This document shows positions 1 through 7,892 of a stretch of DNA of 23,892 nucleotides, in pieces (within the stretch, counting starts at the first letter, position 1; every line of letters begins with the position of its first letter). A program made the position numbers and the translations under genes. Origin of the DNA: DASRSS01 sp035656335 (lineage in GTDB: Bacteria > Actinomycetota > Actinomycetes > Mycobacteriales > Jatrophihabitantaceae); the NCBI GenBank assembly GCA_035656335.1, contig DASRSS010000316.1:1-23892 (forward strand). The letters run 5' to 3'. The notes under the pieces are model-generated. The model did no database searches, was not told the origin of the DNA, and saw nothing but the letters and a program-made list of their open reading frames with translations.

Positions 1-36
1 CAGGATCACCTCTTGCCTCAAGATCGACATCCCGCC

Positions 37-1902
37 ATGCCCGCACGCCTGCAGACCGCGCAGGCCCTCCATCCCGTCGTCGCCGCCATCACCGAGCGCA
101 TCGCGGCGCGCTCTGCCCCGCGGCGCCGCGCCTACCTGACCGCGCTCGACGCGGCCGCCGGCGAGTCGCGCCCGCGCCGCGCCGGCCTCGGCTGCGCGAA
201 CCAGGCGCACGGGTTCGCCGCATGTGCGCCGTCCACGAAGGCCGTGCTGCGCCGCGCGGAGCGTCCGCAGCTGGGCATCGTCACCGCGTACAACGACATG
301 CTGTCCGCGCACCAGCCGTACGCGACGTATCCGGACGCGATCAAGCACGCGGCCCGTCGCGCGGGTGCGGTCGCCCAGGTCGCCGGCGGCGTGCCCGCGA
401 TGTGCGACGGGATCACCCAGGGCCATCCCGGCATGGAGCTGAGCCTGTTCAGCCGCGACGTGATCGCGATGTCCACGGCGATCGCGCTGAGCCACGACGT
501 GTTCGACGGGGCGCTGCTGCTCGGCGTCTGCGACAAGATCGTCCCCGGGCTGGTCATCGGCGCGCTGCAGTTCGGCCACCTGCCCGCCGCGCTCGTGCCT
601 GCCGGCCCGATGCGCCCGGGCCTGCCGAACATCGAGAAGAAGCGGCTGCGCACCCTGCACGCGGACGGCCGGATTGGCGACGAGGAGCTACTGGACGCCG
701 AGGCGGCCAGCTACCACAGCCCGGGCACCTGCACGTTCTACGGAACGGCCAACTCCAACCAACTGCTCGCCGACGTGATGGGCCTGCACCTGCCCGGCGC
801 CGCGTTCGTCGCACCCGGCACGCCGCTGCGCGACGCGCTCACCGCGGCCACCACGCAGCGCGTTGCGCACGTGACGCGCCTGAGCGAGGAGTGGACGCCG
901 ATCGGGCGGCTCGTGGACGAGCGGGTGATCGTGAACGGCACCGTCGCGCTGCTGGCCACCGGCGGCTCGACCAACCACACCATGCACCTGGTCGCGATCG
1001 CCGCGGCCGCCGGCATCGAGCTGACCTGGGACGACATCGACGCGCTGTCCGCGGTCGTCCCGCTGCTCGCGCGCATGTACCCGAACGGCCCCGCGGACGT
1101 GAACGCCTTCCATGCGGCCGGCGGCACGCCCTTCCTGATCGCCGAGCTGCTCGCGGCCGGACTGCTGCACGAGGACGTCGACACGCTCGCCGGTCGCGGC
1201 CTGTCGCGCTACCGGCACGAACCGGTACTGGTCGACGGCGAGCTGCGCTGGCGGCCCGCGCGCGCCGCGTCCGGGGACCCGGCGGTCGTGCGTACCGCGG
1301 CCGAGCCGTTCCGCCCGGACGGCGGGCTGCGGCTGCTCAGCGGAAATCTCGGCCGGGCCGTGCTGAAGGTGTCCGCGGTCGCGCCGGAGCACCTGGTCAC
1401 CGAGGCGCCCGCGCGCGTGTTCACCGACCAGGCCGGATTCCTGGCCGCGTTCGCGGCGGGGGAGCTGGACCGCGACGTGGTGGTCGTCGTCCGGTTCCAG
1501 GGCCCGCGCGCGAACGGGATGCCGGAGCTGCACAAGCTCGTGCCCGCGCTGTCGGTGCTGATGAAGCGCGGGCACCGCGTCGCGCTGGTCACCGACGGCC
1601 GGATGAGCGGCGCGTCCGGCACCGTGCCCGCGGCGATCCACGTGACGCCCGAGGCGGTGGACGGCGGCCCGCTGGCGCGGTTGCGCGACGGCGACGTGCT
1701 GCGCGTGGACGCCGGCGGCGGGCGGATCGAGGTGCTGGTCGGCTCCGACGAGCTGCTCGCGCGGGAGCCCGCCGAGGCACCGCGCGGGCAGACGTCCCTG
1801 GGACGCGGCCTGTTCGAACCGATGCGGCGGCTGGTCGGCCCGGCCGACCGCGGCGCCTCGGTGTTCGCGCCGGAGCCGATCGCCGAGGAGGCATTCGTAT
1901 GA
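37..1902 (+). CDS. edd: Phosphogluconate dehydratase (Entner-Doudoroff)
   Basis: This enzyme dehydrates 6-phosphogluconate to 2-keto-3-deoxy-6-phosphogluconate (KDPG) in the cytoplasm. It is an IlvD/Edd-family [4Fe-4S] dehydratase and tracks E. coli Edd along its whole length. The three cluster-type cysteines are visible from the ATG at 37: MCDG (C123), GVCDKIVPG (C165) and PGTCTFYGTAN (C232). The C-terminal TDGRMSGASG and AIHVTPEA motifs are intact. The protein is 621 aa, close to the roughly 600 aa of the family. The frame is open upstream through a TTG at 13 that has AGGA 7 nt before it. However, the codons from 13 to 30 end in T, A, G, T or A, unlike the G/C third positions downstream, so I place the start at 37. 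No ribosome binding site is obvious there. The gene overlaps eda by 4 bp, so translation is probably coupled. Confidence 0.93.
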   Translation: MPARLQTAQALHPVVAAITERIAARSAPRRRAYLTALDAAAGESRPRRAGLGCANQAHGFAACAPSTKAVLRRAERPQLGIVTAYNDMLSAHQPYATYPDAIKHAARRAGAVAQVAGGVPAMCDGITQGHPGMELSLFSRDVIAMSTAIALSHDVFDGALLLGVCDKIVPGLVIGALQFGHLPAALVPAGPMRPGLPNIEKKRLRTLHADGRIGDEELLDAEAASYHSPGTCTFYGTANSNQLLADVMGLHLPGAAFVAPGTPLRDALTAATTQRVAHVTRLSEEWTPIGRLVDERVIVNGTVALLATGGSTNHTMHLVAIAAAAGIELTWDDIDALSAVVPLLARMYPNGPADVNAFHAAGGTPFLIAELLAAGLLHEDVDTLAGRGLSRYRHEPVLVDGELRWRPARAASGDPAVVRTAAEPFRPDGGLRLLSGNLGRAVLKVSAVAPEHLVTEAPARVFTDQAGFLAAFAAGELDRDVVVVVRFQGPRANGMPELHKLVPALSVLMKRGHRVALVTDGRMSGASGTVPAAIHVTPEAVDGGPLARLRDGDVLRVDAGGGRIEVLVGSDELLAREPAEAPRGQTSLGRGLFEPMRRLVGPADRGASVFAPEPIAEEAFV

Positions 1903-2519
1903 ACGTGCTGGACCTGTCGCCCGTCGTCCCGGTGGTCGTGCTCGAGGACCGCGCCCACGCCGTCCCGCTGGCCCGCGCGCTGCTGGCCGGCGGCATCCCG
2001 GTCGTCGAGGTGACGTTGCGCTCGGACGCCGCGCTGGACTCCGTCCGCGCCATCGCCGCCGAGGTGCCCGGCATGGTCGTCGGCGCCGGCACGGTGTGCA
2101 GCGCGGCGCAGGCCGAGGCCGCGGTCGCCGCCGGGGCGCAGTTCCTGGTCAGCCCCGGGTCGACCGGCCAACTGTTGGACGCGCTGGCCGAGCAGGCCGT
2201 GCCGTTCCTCGCGGGCGTGGCGACGCCGTCGGAGATGCTGCGGCTGCTCGAGCGCGGGATCACCGAGGCCAAGCTGTTCCCGGCGAGCGCCGTCGGCGGG
2301 ACCGCGCTGCTCAAGGCGGTAGCCGGGCCGCTGCCGCAGCTGCGGTTCTGCCCGACCGGCGGGATCAGCGCGGCCAGCGCCCCGGAATACCTGGCGCTGC
2401 CGAACGTCGGCTGCGTCGGCGGCAGCTGGCTGGCCCCGGCGGACGCGCTGGCGTCCGGCAGCTGGGACCGGATCACCGAGCTGGCCCGCGCCGCCGCCGC
2501 GCTGGCTGTTGGCCGCTGA
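1899..2519 (+). CDS. eda: KDPG aldolase (2-dehydro-3-deoxyphosphogluconate aldolase)
   Basis: Eda cleaves KDPG to pyruvate and glyceraldehyde-3-phosphate, finishing the Entner-Doudoroff branch begun by the upstream gene. The product is 206 aa, normal for the class I aldolase trimer family. The catalytic glutamate sits in VVEVTLR (E37). The Schiff-base lysine is in TEAKLFPAS (K125). The phosphate-binding PTGGIS loop follows. The ATG shares an ATGA overlap with the edd stop and is preceded by GAGGAG about 8 nt upstream, a good ribosome binding site. The pair is one transcriptional unit. No zwf, pgl or gnd lies within the window, so the source of 6-phosphogluconate cannot be read from here. Confidence 0.93.
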   Translation: MNVLDLSPVVPVVVLEDRAHAVPLARALLAGGIPVVEVTLRSDAALDSVRAIAAEVPGMVVGAGTVCSAAQAEAAVAAGAQFLVSPGSTGQLLDALAEQAVPFLAGVATPSEMLRLLERGITEAKLFPASAVGGTALLKAVAGPLPQLRFCPTGGISAASAPEYLALPNVGCVGGSWLAPADALASGSWDRITELARAAAALAVGR

Positions 2520-2548
2520 GCAGGGCGACACGCCGTAGCATCGCCTGC
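2520..2548 (+). terminator. Possible terminator of edd-eda
   Basis: An imperfect inverted repeat begins directly after the eda stop. GCAGGGCGA at 2520-2528 pairs with TCGCCTGC at 2541-2548 with one bulged G, around a 12-nt loop. There is no T-tract, which is common for terminators in GC-rich actinobacteria. The call rests on the fold and position only. Confidence 0.4.
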
Positions 2549-2605
2549 TGCGGGGCCAACACGGCGCGTGGGACGGCGGATTTCCGGGCGCGGGCCCGCC
2601 GCTGG

Positions 2606-2611
2606 TAGCCT
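2606..2611 (+). promoter_or_regulatory. Candidate -10 box of rpsO
   Basis: TAGCCT fits the actinobacterial TANNNT -10 pattern in the 199-bp gap between eda and rpsO. It would give a leader of about 100 nt. A TTTCCG at 2581-2586 could be a poor -35 with 19-bp spacing. Apart from this box and the hairpin at 2520-2548, I see nothing clear in the gap. Confidence 0.3.
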
Positions 2612-2718
2612 GGGACCCTGGGCACGCGTAAGCGGAGCCCGCGCAGCGTGCGTTCACTTCCCGTCGTGACGAAAACCGGCGGGGCGCCCCTGCACCGATC
2701 ACGAGGAGAACCGTCAAC

Positions 2719-2988
2719 GTGCCGTTGAGCAGTGACGTCAAGAAGCAGATCATCGCCGAGTACGGCGCCAACGCGTCCGACAGTGGCTCCGCCGAGGTGC
2801 AGGTCGCGCTGCTGAGCAAGCGCATCAGCGATCTCACCGAGCACCTGAAGGTGCACAAGCACGACCACCACACCCGTCGTGGTCTGCTGCTGCTGGTCGG
2901 CCGCCGCCGGCGGCTGCTGAACTACCTGGCCAAGACCGACATCAACCGGTACCGCTCGATCATCGAGCGGCTCGGTCTGCGCCGATAG
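2719..2988 (+). CDS. rpsO: 30S ribosomal protein S15
   Basis: S15 is a primary 16S rRNA-binding protein of the small subunit platform. The 89-aa product is exactly the usual size and carries the family signature: GSAEVQVALLSKRI, then LTEHLKVHKHDHHTRRGLL and the C-terminal LLNYLAKTDINRYRSIIERL. The start is GTG at 2719, preceded by GAGGAGAA at 2703-2710 with 8 nt of spacing. It is followed by a hairpin terminator and then pnp, the classic rpsO-pnp pair. In several bacteria readthrough of the intervening hairpin links the two genes, and the same may hold here. Confidence 0.97.
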   Translation: MPLSSDVKKQIIAEYGANASDSGSAEVQVALLSKRISDLTEHLKVHKHDHHTRRGLLLLVGRRRRLLNYLAKTDINRYRSIIERLGLRR

Positions 2989-2993
2989 TCCTC

Positions 2994-3025
2994 TCGGGGG
3001 CGATTCCGTCAGGAGTCGCCCCCGA
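2994..3025 (+). terminator. rpsO terminator or attenuator hairpin
   Basis: A perfect 10-bp stem lies 6 bases after the rpsO stop. TCGGGGGCGA at 2994-3003 pairs with TCGCCCCCGA at 3016-3025 across a 12-nt loop. No U-run follows. It could end most rpsO transcripts while letting some polymerase continue into pnp. Confidence 0.7.
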
Positions 3026-3128
3026 ACTGCTTCACAACTGAACACCCCCGCCGGACGCACCTTTGCGCGTCCTTGCGACTACTGAACCTCCAACGACGCC
3101 GGTCCTCGGTAGTGGCGGACGGACCGAT

Positions 3129-3157
3129 CCGGTTCGCCCGCTTCGATCGAAGACCGG
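3129..3157 (+). other. Palindrome in the rpsO-pnp gap
   Basis: CTTCGATCGAAG at 3141-3152 is a perfect 12-bp palindrome. It is enclosed by CCGGT (3129-3133) and ACCGG (3153-3157), which are complementary to each other. It may be an RNA hairpin in the pnp leader, a protein-binding site, or chance. No function can be assigned. Confidence 0.3.
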
Positions 3158-3178
3158 CACCTGGAACCAAGGTGTGAG

Positions 3179-3218
3179 CTCGTACGTCGCACGTGCCTCC
3201 GGCATCGCCACGTACGAG
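3179..3218 (+). promoter_or_regulatory. pnp leader hairpin touching the ribosome binding site
   Basis: CTCGTACGT (3179-3187) pairs perfectly with ACGTACGAG (3210-3218). A nested GTGCC-TCC-GGCAT hairpin (3193-3205) sits inside the 22-nt loop. The right arm runs into the Shine-Dalgarno GAGAGGAG (3216-3223) of pnp. In E. coli a leader hairpin cut by RNase III mediates PNPase autocontrol. This fold is in the right place for a similar role, but that is inference. Confidence 0.55.
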
Positions 3219-3229
3219 AGGAGACCTCT

Positions 3230-5461
3230 ATGTCTGAGGCCAACCAGAACGAGGACGGCGTCTTCGAGGCCGTCGCCACCATCGACAACGGCAGCTTCGG
3301 CAAGCGGTCGGTCCGCTTCGAGACCGGGCGGCTGGCCAAGCAGGCCGCCGGTTCCGTCGTCGCCTACCTGGACGACGACACCATGCTGCTGTCGGCCACC
3401 ACGGCCGGCAAGCACCCCCGTGAGGGCTTCGACTTCTTCCCGCTGACGGTCGACGTCGAGGAGCGCATGTACGCGGCGGGCCGCATCCCCGGCTCGTTCT
3501 TCCGCCGCGAGGGCCGTCCGTCCGAGGACGCAATCCTGACCTGCCGCCTGATCGACCGGCCGCTGCGCCCGACGTTCATCAAGGGCCTGCGCAACGAGGT
3601 CCAGGTCGTCATCACGGTCATGGCGCTGAACCCCGATCACGCGTACGACGTGCTCGCGATCAACGCCGCGTCGGCGTCCACGCAGATCTCCGGCCTGCCG
3701 TTCAACGGCCCGGTCGGCGGCACCCGCGTGGCGCTGATCGACGGCCAGTGGGTCGGCTTCCCGACGCACAGCGAGCTCGAGCGGGCCACGTTCGACATGG
3801 TCGTGGCCGGCCGTGCGCTCCCCAGCGGCGAGGTCGCGATCATGATGGTCGAGGCCGAGGCCACCGAGCGGACGATCGAGCTCGTCGAGGGCGGCGCCAC
3901 CCGTCCGACCGAGGAGGTCGTGGCCGAGGGCCTGGAGGCCGCCAAGCCGTTCATCGCCGAGCTGTGCCGCGCGCAGGCCGAGCTGGCCAAGGTCGCTGCG
4001 AAGGAGACCCGCGAGTTCCCGATCTTCCTGGACTACCAGGACGACGTGCTGGAGGCTGTCACCGCCGAGGTGTCCGAGCCGCTGGCGCGGGCGCTGACCA
4101 TCGCCGACAAGCAGGAGCGCGAGGCGGAGCTCGACCGGATCAAGGAGCTGGCCAAGGAGCTGGTCGCGCCGCGCTTCGAGGGACGCGAGAACGAGATCAG
4201 CCCGGCCTACCGGTCGCTGACCAAGAAGCTGGTGCGCCAGCGCATCCTGCGCGACAAGGTCCGCATCGACGGCCGCGGCCTGGCCGACATCCGCACCCTG
4301 TCCGCCGAGGTCGAGGTCGTGCCCCGCGTGCACGGCTCCGCACTGTTCCAGCGCGGCGAGACCCAGATCCTGGGCATCACCACGCTGAACATGCTGGGCA
4401 TGGAGCAGAAGCTGGACACGCTCAGCCCGGTGCGCACCAAGCGGTACATGCACAACTACAACTTCCCGCCGTTCTCCACCGGTGAGACCGGCCGCGTCGG
4501 TTCGCCGAAGCGCCGCGAGATCGGCCACGGCGCGCTGGCCGAGCGGGCGCTCGTCCCGGTGCTGCCGGGTCGCGACGAGTTCCCGTACGCGATCCGCCAG
4601 GTGTCCGAGGCGCTCGGCTCCAACGGCTCGACGTCGATGGGCTCGGTCTGCGCCTCGACGCTCGCCCTGCTCAACGCCGGTGTGCCGCTGAAGGCGCCGG
4701 TGGCCGGCATCGCCATGGGCCTGGTCTCCGACGAGGTCGACGGCAAGACCGAGTACGTCGCGCTGACGGACATCCTCGGCGCCGAGGACGCGTTCGGCGA
4801 CATGGACTTCAAGGTCGCCGGCACCCGCGAGTTCGTGACGGCGCTGCAGCTGGACACCAAGCTCGACGGCATCCCGTCCGAGGTGCTCGCCGCCGCGCTC
4901 AAGCAGGCCCGCGACGCGCGCCTGCACATCCTGGACGTCATGGCCGAGGCCATCGACGGGCCGGACGAGATGAGCCCGTACGCGCCGCGCGTGTCCGTGG
5001 TGAAGATCCCGGTCGACAAGATCGGCGCGGTCATCGGCCCCAAGGGCGCGATGATCAACTCGATCCAGGACGACACCGGCGCGCAGATCACGATCGAGGA
5101 CGACGGCACGATCTACGTCGGCGCCGAGGACGGCCCATCCGCGCAGGCCGCGATCGACCGCATCAACGCGATCGCCAACCCGCAGATGCCCAAGGTGGGC
5201 GAGCGCTTCCTCGGGACGGTGGTCAAGACCGCCGCGTTCGGCGCGTTCGTCTCGCTGCTGCCGGGCAAGGACGGCCTGGTGCACATCTCGAAGCTGGGTC
5301 GCGGCAAGCGCATCGGCAAGGTCGAGGACGTCGTCAACGTCGGCGACAAGATCCAGGTCGAGATTCTGGAGATCGACCAGCGCGGCAAGATCAGCCTGGG
5401 CCTGGTCGACGACTCGTCCGACAGCGCCGCCGTCCCCACGGCCGACGCCGCCGAGGCCTGA
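3230..5461 (+). CDS. pnp: Polyribonucleotide nucleotidyltransferase (PNPase)
   Basis: PNPase is the trimeric phosphorolytic 3'-5' exoribonuclease of RNA decay; in actinobacteria it can also add 3' tails. The 743-aa product has the full domain order: RNase PH 1 (about 15-150), helical domain (about 250-335), RNase PH 2 (about 340-560), KH (about 585-645) and S1 (about 655-730). Catalytic residues by alignment to E. coli D486/D492/K494 are D520, D526 and K528 in AEDAFGDMDFK. The KH GXXG loop is GPKG at 603-606. The S1 domain begins near GERFLGTVVKTAAFGAFV. The ATG at 3230 has a strong GAGAGGAG ribosome binding site 6 nt upstream. In many actinobacteria an M16 peptidase gene follows directly; here about 6 kb of other genes intervenes. 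Confidence 0.97.
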   Translation: MSEANQNEDGVFEAVATIDNGSFGKRSVRFETGRLAKQAAGSVVAYLDDDTMLLSATTAGKHPREGFDFFPLTVDVEERMYAAGRIPGSFFRREGRPSEDAILTCRLIDRPLRPTFIKGLRNEVQVVITVMALNPDHAYDVLAINAASASTQISGLPFNGPVGGTRVALIDGQWVGFPTHSELERATFDMVVAGRALPSGEVAIMMVEAEATERTIELVEGGATRPTEEVVAEGLEAAKPFIAELCRAQAELAKVAAKETREFPIFLDYQDDVLEAVTAEVSEPLARALTIADKQEREAELDRIKELAKELVAPRFEGRENEISPAYRSLTKKLVRQRILRDKVRIDGRGLADIRTLSAEVEVVPRVHGSALFQRGETQILGITTLNMLGMEQKLDTLSPVRTKRYMHNYNFPPFSTGETGRVGSPKRREIGHGALAERALVPVLPGRDEFPYAIRQVSEALGSNGSTSMGSVCASTLALLNAGVPLKAPVAGIAMGLVSDEVDGKTEYVALTDILGAEDAFGDMDFKVAGTREFVTALQLDTKLDGIPSEVLAAALKQARDARLHILDVMAEAIDGPDEMSPYAPRVSVVKIPVDKIGAVIGPKGAMINSIQDDTGAQITIEDDGTIYVGAEDGPSAQAAIDRINAIANPQMPKVGERFLGTVVKTAAFGAFVSLLPGKDGLVHISKLGRGKRIGKVEDVVNVGDKIQVEILEIDQRGKISLGLVDDSSDSAAVPTADAAEA

Positions 5462-5470
5462 TCCATCGAT

Positions 5471-5525
5471 ACTTGGCCCCGTAGCAGGGCACGCAGCGGC
5501 GTGTTTCCCTGCTACGGGGCCAAGT
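5471..5525 (+). terminator. Perfect 19-bp stem-loop after pnp
   Basis: The arm 5471-5489 is perfectly complementary to 5507-5525 (19 bp, beginning ACTTGGCCCC). The 17-nt loop holds its own CACGC-AGCG-GCGTG hairpin at 5490-5503. GTGTTTG follows. It is a very strong factor-independent terminator for pnp and probably works in both directions. Its length and perfection also fit a dispersed intergenic palindromic repeat. Confidence 0.8.
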
Positions 5526-5557
5526 GTGTTTGCTGAGGCTGATGTAGAGGACCGGTG

Positions 5558-6763
5558 ATGCGGGCGTTCGGGTTGCGGGAGCTGCCCACGGAGGTGCGCG
5601 CGCTCGTCGTCGTCGCGTTCATGGTCGCCCTCGGCTACGGCGTCGTGGCGCCGGCGATCCCGCTGTTCGCGCGCGAGTTCGGCGTCAGCAAGACCGCGGC
5701 GAGCGCGGTGATCAGCGCCTTCGCGTTCCTGCGCCTGATCACCGCGCCGTTCGTCGGCCGGCTGGTGAACGCGTTCGGCGAGCGGGTCATGCTCGCCACC
5801 GGCATCGGTGTCGTGGCCGTCTCCAGCGCGCTCGCCGGGCTGTCCCAGGCGTACTGGCAACTGCTCGTGCTGCGCGGCATCGGCGGCGCGGGCTCGGTCA
5901 TGTTCAGCGTCAGCGCCGCGAGCATCCTGGTGCGGGTCACGCCCAGCCATCTGCGCGGACGGGCCCAGGGCACGTGGGCGGGCGCGTTCCTGCTCGGCAT
6001 GATCGCCGGGCCGGCCGTCGGCACGGTCGCGGCGTGGTCGCTGCGGGCGCCGTTCTTCCTGTACGCCGGGACGCTCGTGATCGCCGGCGCGCTCGGGCTG
6101 AGCACGCTGCGGCACAGCGAGTTCGCGGCCCGCCAGCGGGTGCGCGAGACGACCGTGCCGCTGCGTTCGGCGCTGCGCCAGCGCGCCTACCTGGCCGCGC
6201 TCGTCGCCGGGTTCGCCGGCGACTTCGCGATCGTCGGCGCGCGCTCGGCGATGGTGCCGCAGTTCGTCACGGACCGCCTGCACCTCGGCTCGGGCTGGGT
6301 CTACGCCGCGTTCCTGCTGGTCAGCGTCGTCAGCGGGATGCTGCTGATGCCGTTCGGCCGCGTCGCCGACACCCGGGGCCGGCGGCCGGTCATGGTCGCG
6401 GGCCTGCTCGCGGCCGCGGCCGGCTTCGCGGTGCTGCCGTCCGCGCTGTCTATCGGCGGCCTGCTGGTCGCGATGGTGTTGCTGGGCGTCGGCGGGGCCG
6501 CGGACTCGGTCGCGCCCGGCGCGGTCATGGGCGACGTCGTCGGCGGCGGCAGGGGAGGCGGCGTGGTCGCGCTGTTCCAGATGGCCGGCGATCTCGGTGC
6601 CGTCGTCGGCCCGGTGTGCGCGGGGTGGCTCGCGGACGCGCACGGCTACGGGCCGATGTTCCTGGTCAACGCGGCGGTGTGCGCCGTCCCGTTGCTGGCC
6701 GTCGCCGCCGCCCCGGAGACGCTGCTGCGCGCCACCCCGGAGCCGGCGGCCGAAGCGGCCTGA
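5558..6763 (+). CDS. MFS transporter, probable drug-efflux type
   Basis: This is a 401-aa major facilitator with about 12 hydrophobic segments in two halves. The cytoplasmic 2-3 loop motif appears as VGRLVNAFGERVML in the first half and GRVADTRGRRPVM in the second, typical of the proton-coupled multidrug efflux branch. The protein ends in a short Ala/Glu-rich tail. GTG at 5555 and ATG at 5558 are adjacent in frame. I choose the ATG because AGAGGA at 5546-5551 is then 6 nt away rather than 3. The gene lies between the strong pnp hairpin and the sulfate operon promoter, so it is probably a single-gene unit. I see no adjacent regulator or biosynthetic genes to suggest a substrate. Confidence 0.85.
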   Translation: MRAFGLRELPTEVRALVVVAFMVALGYGVVAPAIPLFAREFGVSKTAASAVISAFAFLRLITAPFVGRLVNAFGERVMLATGIGVVAVSSALAGLSQAYWQLLVLRGIGGAGSVMFSVSAASILVRVTPSHLRGRAQGTWAGAFLLGMIAGPAVGTVAAWSLRAPFFLYAGTLVIAGALGLSTLRHSEFAARQRVRETTVPLRSALRQRAYLAALVAGFAGDFAIVGARSAMVPQFVTDRLHLGSGWVYAAFLLVSVVSGMLLMPFGRVADTRGRRPVMVAGLLAAAAGFAVLPSALSIGGLLVAMVLLGVGGAADSVAPGAVMGDVVGGGRGGGVVALFQMAGDLGAVVGPVCAGWLADAHGYGPMFLVNAAVCAVPLLAVAAAPETLLRATPEPAAEAA

Positions 6764-6809
6764 CGCGCCGAACCGTTCCGGCTCGCGCGACCGAAGCCGT
6801 CCCCTCTGC

Positions 6810-6815
6810 TAATGT
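6810..6815 (+). promoter_or_regulatory. Candidate -10 box of the sulfate operon
   Basis: TAATGT fits TANNNT and lies 4 bp before the 16-bp dyad at 6820-6835. Transcription from it would begin inside the dyad, so a protein bound there would block initiation. TAGAGT at 6828-6833, within the dyad, is an alternative -10. No good -35 is visible for either. Confidence 0.4.
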
Positions 6816-6819
6816 CTAG

Positions 6820-6835
6820 TAACTCGATAGAGTTA
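6820..6835. promoter_or_regulatory. 16-bp dyad, probable Rrf2-family operator
   Basis: TAACTC-GATA-GAGTTA is a perfect inverted repeat with 6-bp arms and a 4-bp centre. It is an AT-rich island in very GC-rich DNA, 28 bp before the sulfate-binding protein start. The linked Rrf2 gene at 10520 is the natural candidate to bind it. Rrf2 proteins bind as dimers to AT-rich dyads. The pairing of protein and site is inference. Confidence 0.55.
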
Positions 6836-6863
6836 ACAGGCAAACTAGGAAGGGGTTCACGAC

Positions 6864-7892
6864 GTGATCAGGTTCCGGACCGGGCGCGACCGCGCGCTCG
6901 CGGGAGGCGTTCTGGCTGCACTGACCGGCGCGGCGATCGGGCTGGCCGGCTGCTCGTCCAGCGGCGGCGCGGGCGCTGCCGACAAGGTCGCGATCGTGGG
7001 CTTCTCGGTGCTCAAGCCGGGCTACGACGCGGTGGAAAAGGCGTTCCAGGCCACGCCTGCGGGCAAGGGCGTCAGCTTCTCCGCCTCGTACGGCGCCAGC
7101 GGCAGCCAGAGCAAGGCGGTGGCCAGCGGCCAGCCCGCGGACTACGTCGGCCTGTCCCTCGAGCCGGACATGAGCAACCTGGTGCCGCGGTTCGTCGACC
7201 CGTCGTGGAACGCCGGGCCGACCAAGGGCATCGGCACCACCTCGGTGGTCGCGATCGTGGTCCGTCCCGGAAACCCGCTGCACATCACCGGCTGGGAGGA
7301 CCTGATCAAGCCGGGCGTGCAGATCGTGACGCCCGACCCGGCGACGTCCGGCTCGGCGAAGTGGAACATCCTGGCCGCGTACACGCACAAGCTGCAGACC
7401 GGCGGGACGGACGCCGACGCGAAGGCGTACCTCGCTGCGTTCTTCAAGCACGTCGTCAGCAAGCCGGCCAGCGGCGCGGACGCGACCACCGCGTTCCTGC
7501 AAGGCACCGGCAACGTCCTGATCTCGTACGAGAACGAGGCGATCGCGGCCAAGCAGGCCGGCAAGCAGCTCGACTACGTGGTGCCGTCCGACACCTTCAA
7601 GATCGAGAACCCGGTCGCGGTCACGACGAACGCGTCGGGCGCCGCCAAGAAGTTCCTGGCCTACGTGCAGAGCGACGCCGGTCAGCGGGTTCTCGCCACC
7701 GAGGGCTTCCGGCCGCTCAACCCGGCAGACGTCCCGCCGACCGTCAAGGGCGCGAACGACCCGTCCGATCCGTACCCGGCCATCGGCAAGCTGGAGACGA
7801 TCGCGGATCTCGGCGGCTGGACGAAGGTCAACACCGAGTTCTTCGACCCGGACAACGGGATCGTCAGCCAGATCGAGAAGGCGAATGGGTGA
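6864..7892 (+). CDS. Sulfate/thiosulfate-binding lipoprotein
   Basis: This is the extracytoplasmic binding protein that delivers sulfate or thiosulfate to the permeases encoded next. The 342-aa product starts with a basic stretch, a hydrophobic helix and the lipobox GLAGC, giving a lipidated Cys30. Family hallmarks of Sbp/CysP are SYGASGSQSKAVASGQPADY (sulfate-binding loop), TPDPATSGSAKWN and LISYENEAI. The GTG start at 6864 has AGGAAGGGG (6847-6855) 8 nt upstream. The 3' end overlaps the first permease by 8 bp. It is the first gene of a four-gene transporter operon behind the dyad promoter. Sulfate versus thiosulfate preference cannot be told from sequence, so I give no symbol (sbp/subI or cysP are both used). 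Confidence 0.92.
   Translation: MIRFRTGRDRALAGGVLAALTGAAIGLAGCSSSGGAGAADKVAIVGFSVLKPGYDAVEKAFQATPAGKGVSFSASYGASGSQSKAVASGQPADYVGLSLEPDMSNLVPRFVDPSWNAGPTKGIGTTSVVAIVVRPGNPLHITGWEDLIKPGVQIVTPDPATSGSAKWNILAAYTHKLQTGGTDADAKAYLAAFFKHVVSKPASGADATTAFLQGTGNVLISYENEAIAAKQAGKQLDYVVPSDTFKIENPVAVTTNASGAAKKFLAYVQSDAGQRVLATEGFRPLNPADVPPTVKGANDPSDPYPAIGKLETIADLGGWTKVNTEFFDPDNGIVSQIEKANG

Noticed and set aside
13..36. TTG at 13 as the edd start
   Set aside because: AGGA lies 7 nt upstream, but five of the first six codons end in A or T (TTG aside), unlike the GC-ending codons that begin at 37, and the extra residues have no counterpart in E. coli Edd.
222..2519. A 765-codon frame ending in the KDPG aldolase, suggesting an edd-eda fusion
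   Set aside because: Upstream of 1899 it is an out-of-frame, Arg-rich reading of edd. The aldolase has its own start and ribosome binding site.
3032..6643. A 1203-codon open frame on the minus strand opposite pnp and the MFS gene
   Set aside because: Its translation is a low-complexity Arg/Asp/His/Leu mix with no domain, and it spans two well-identified genes. Long antisense frames are expected when third positions are nearly all G or C.
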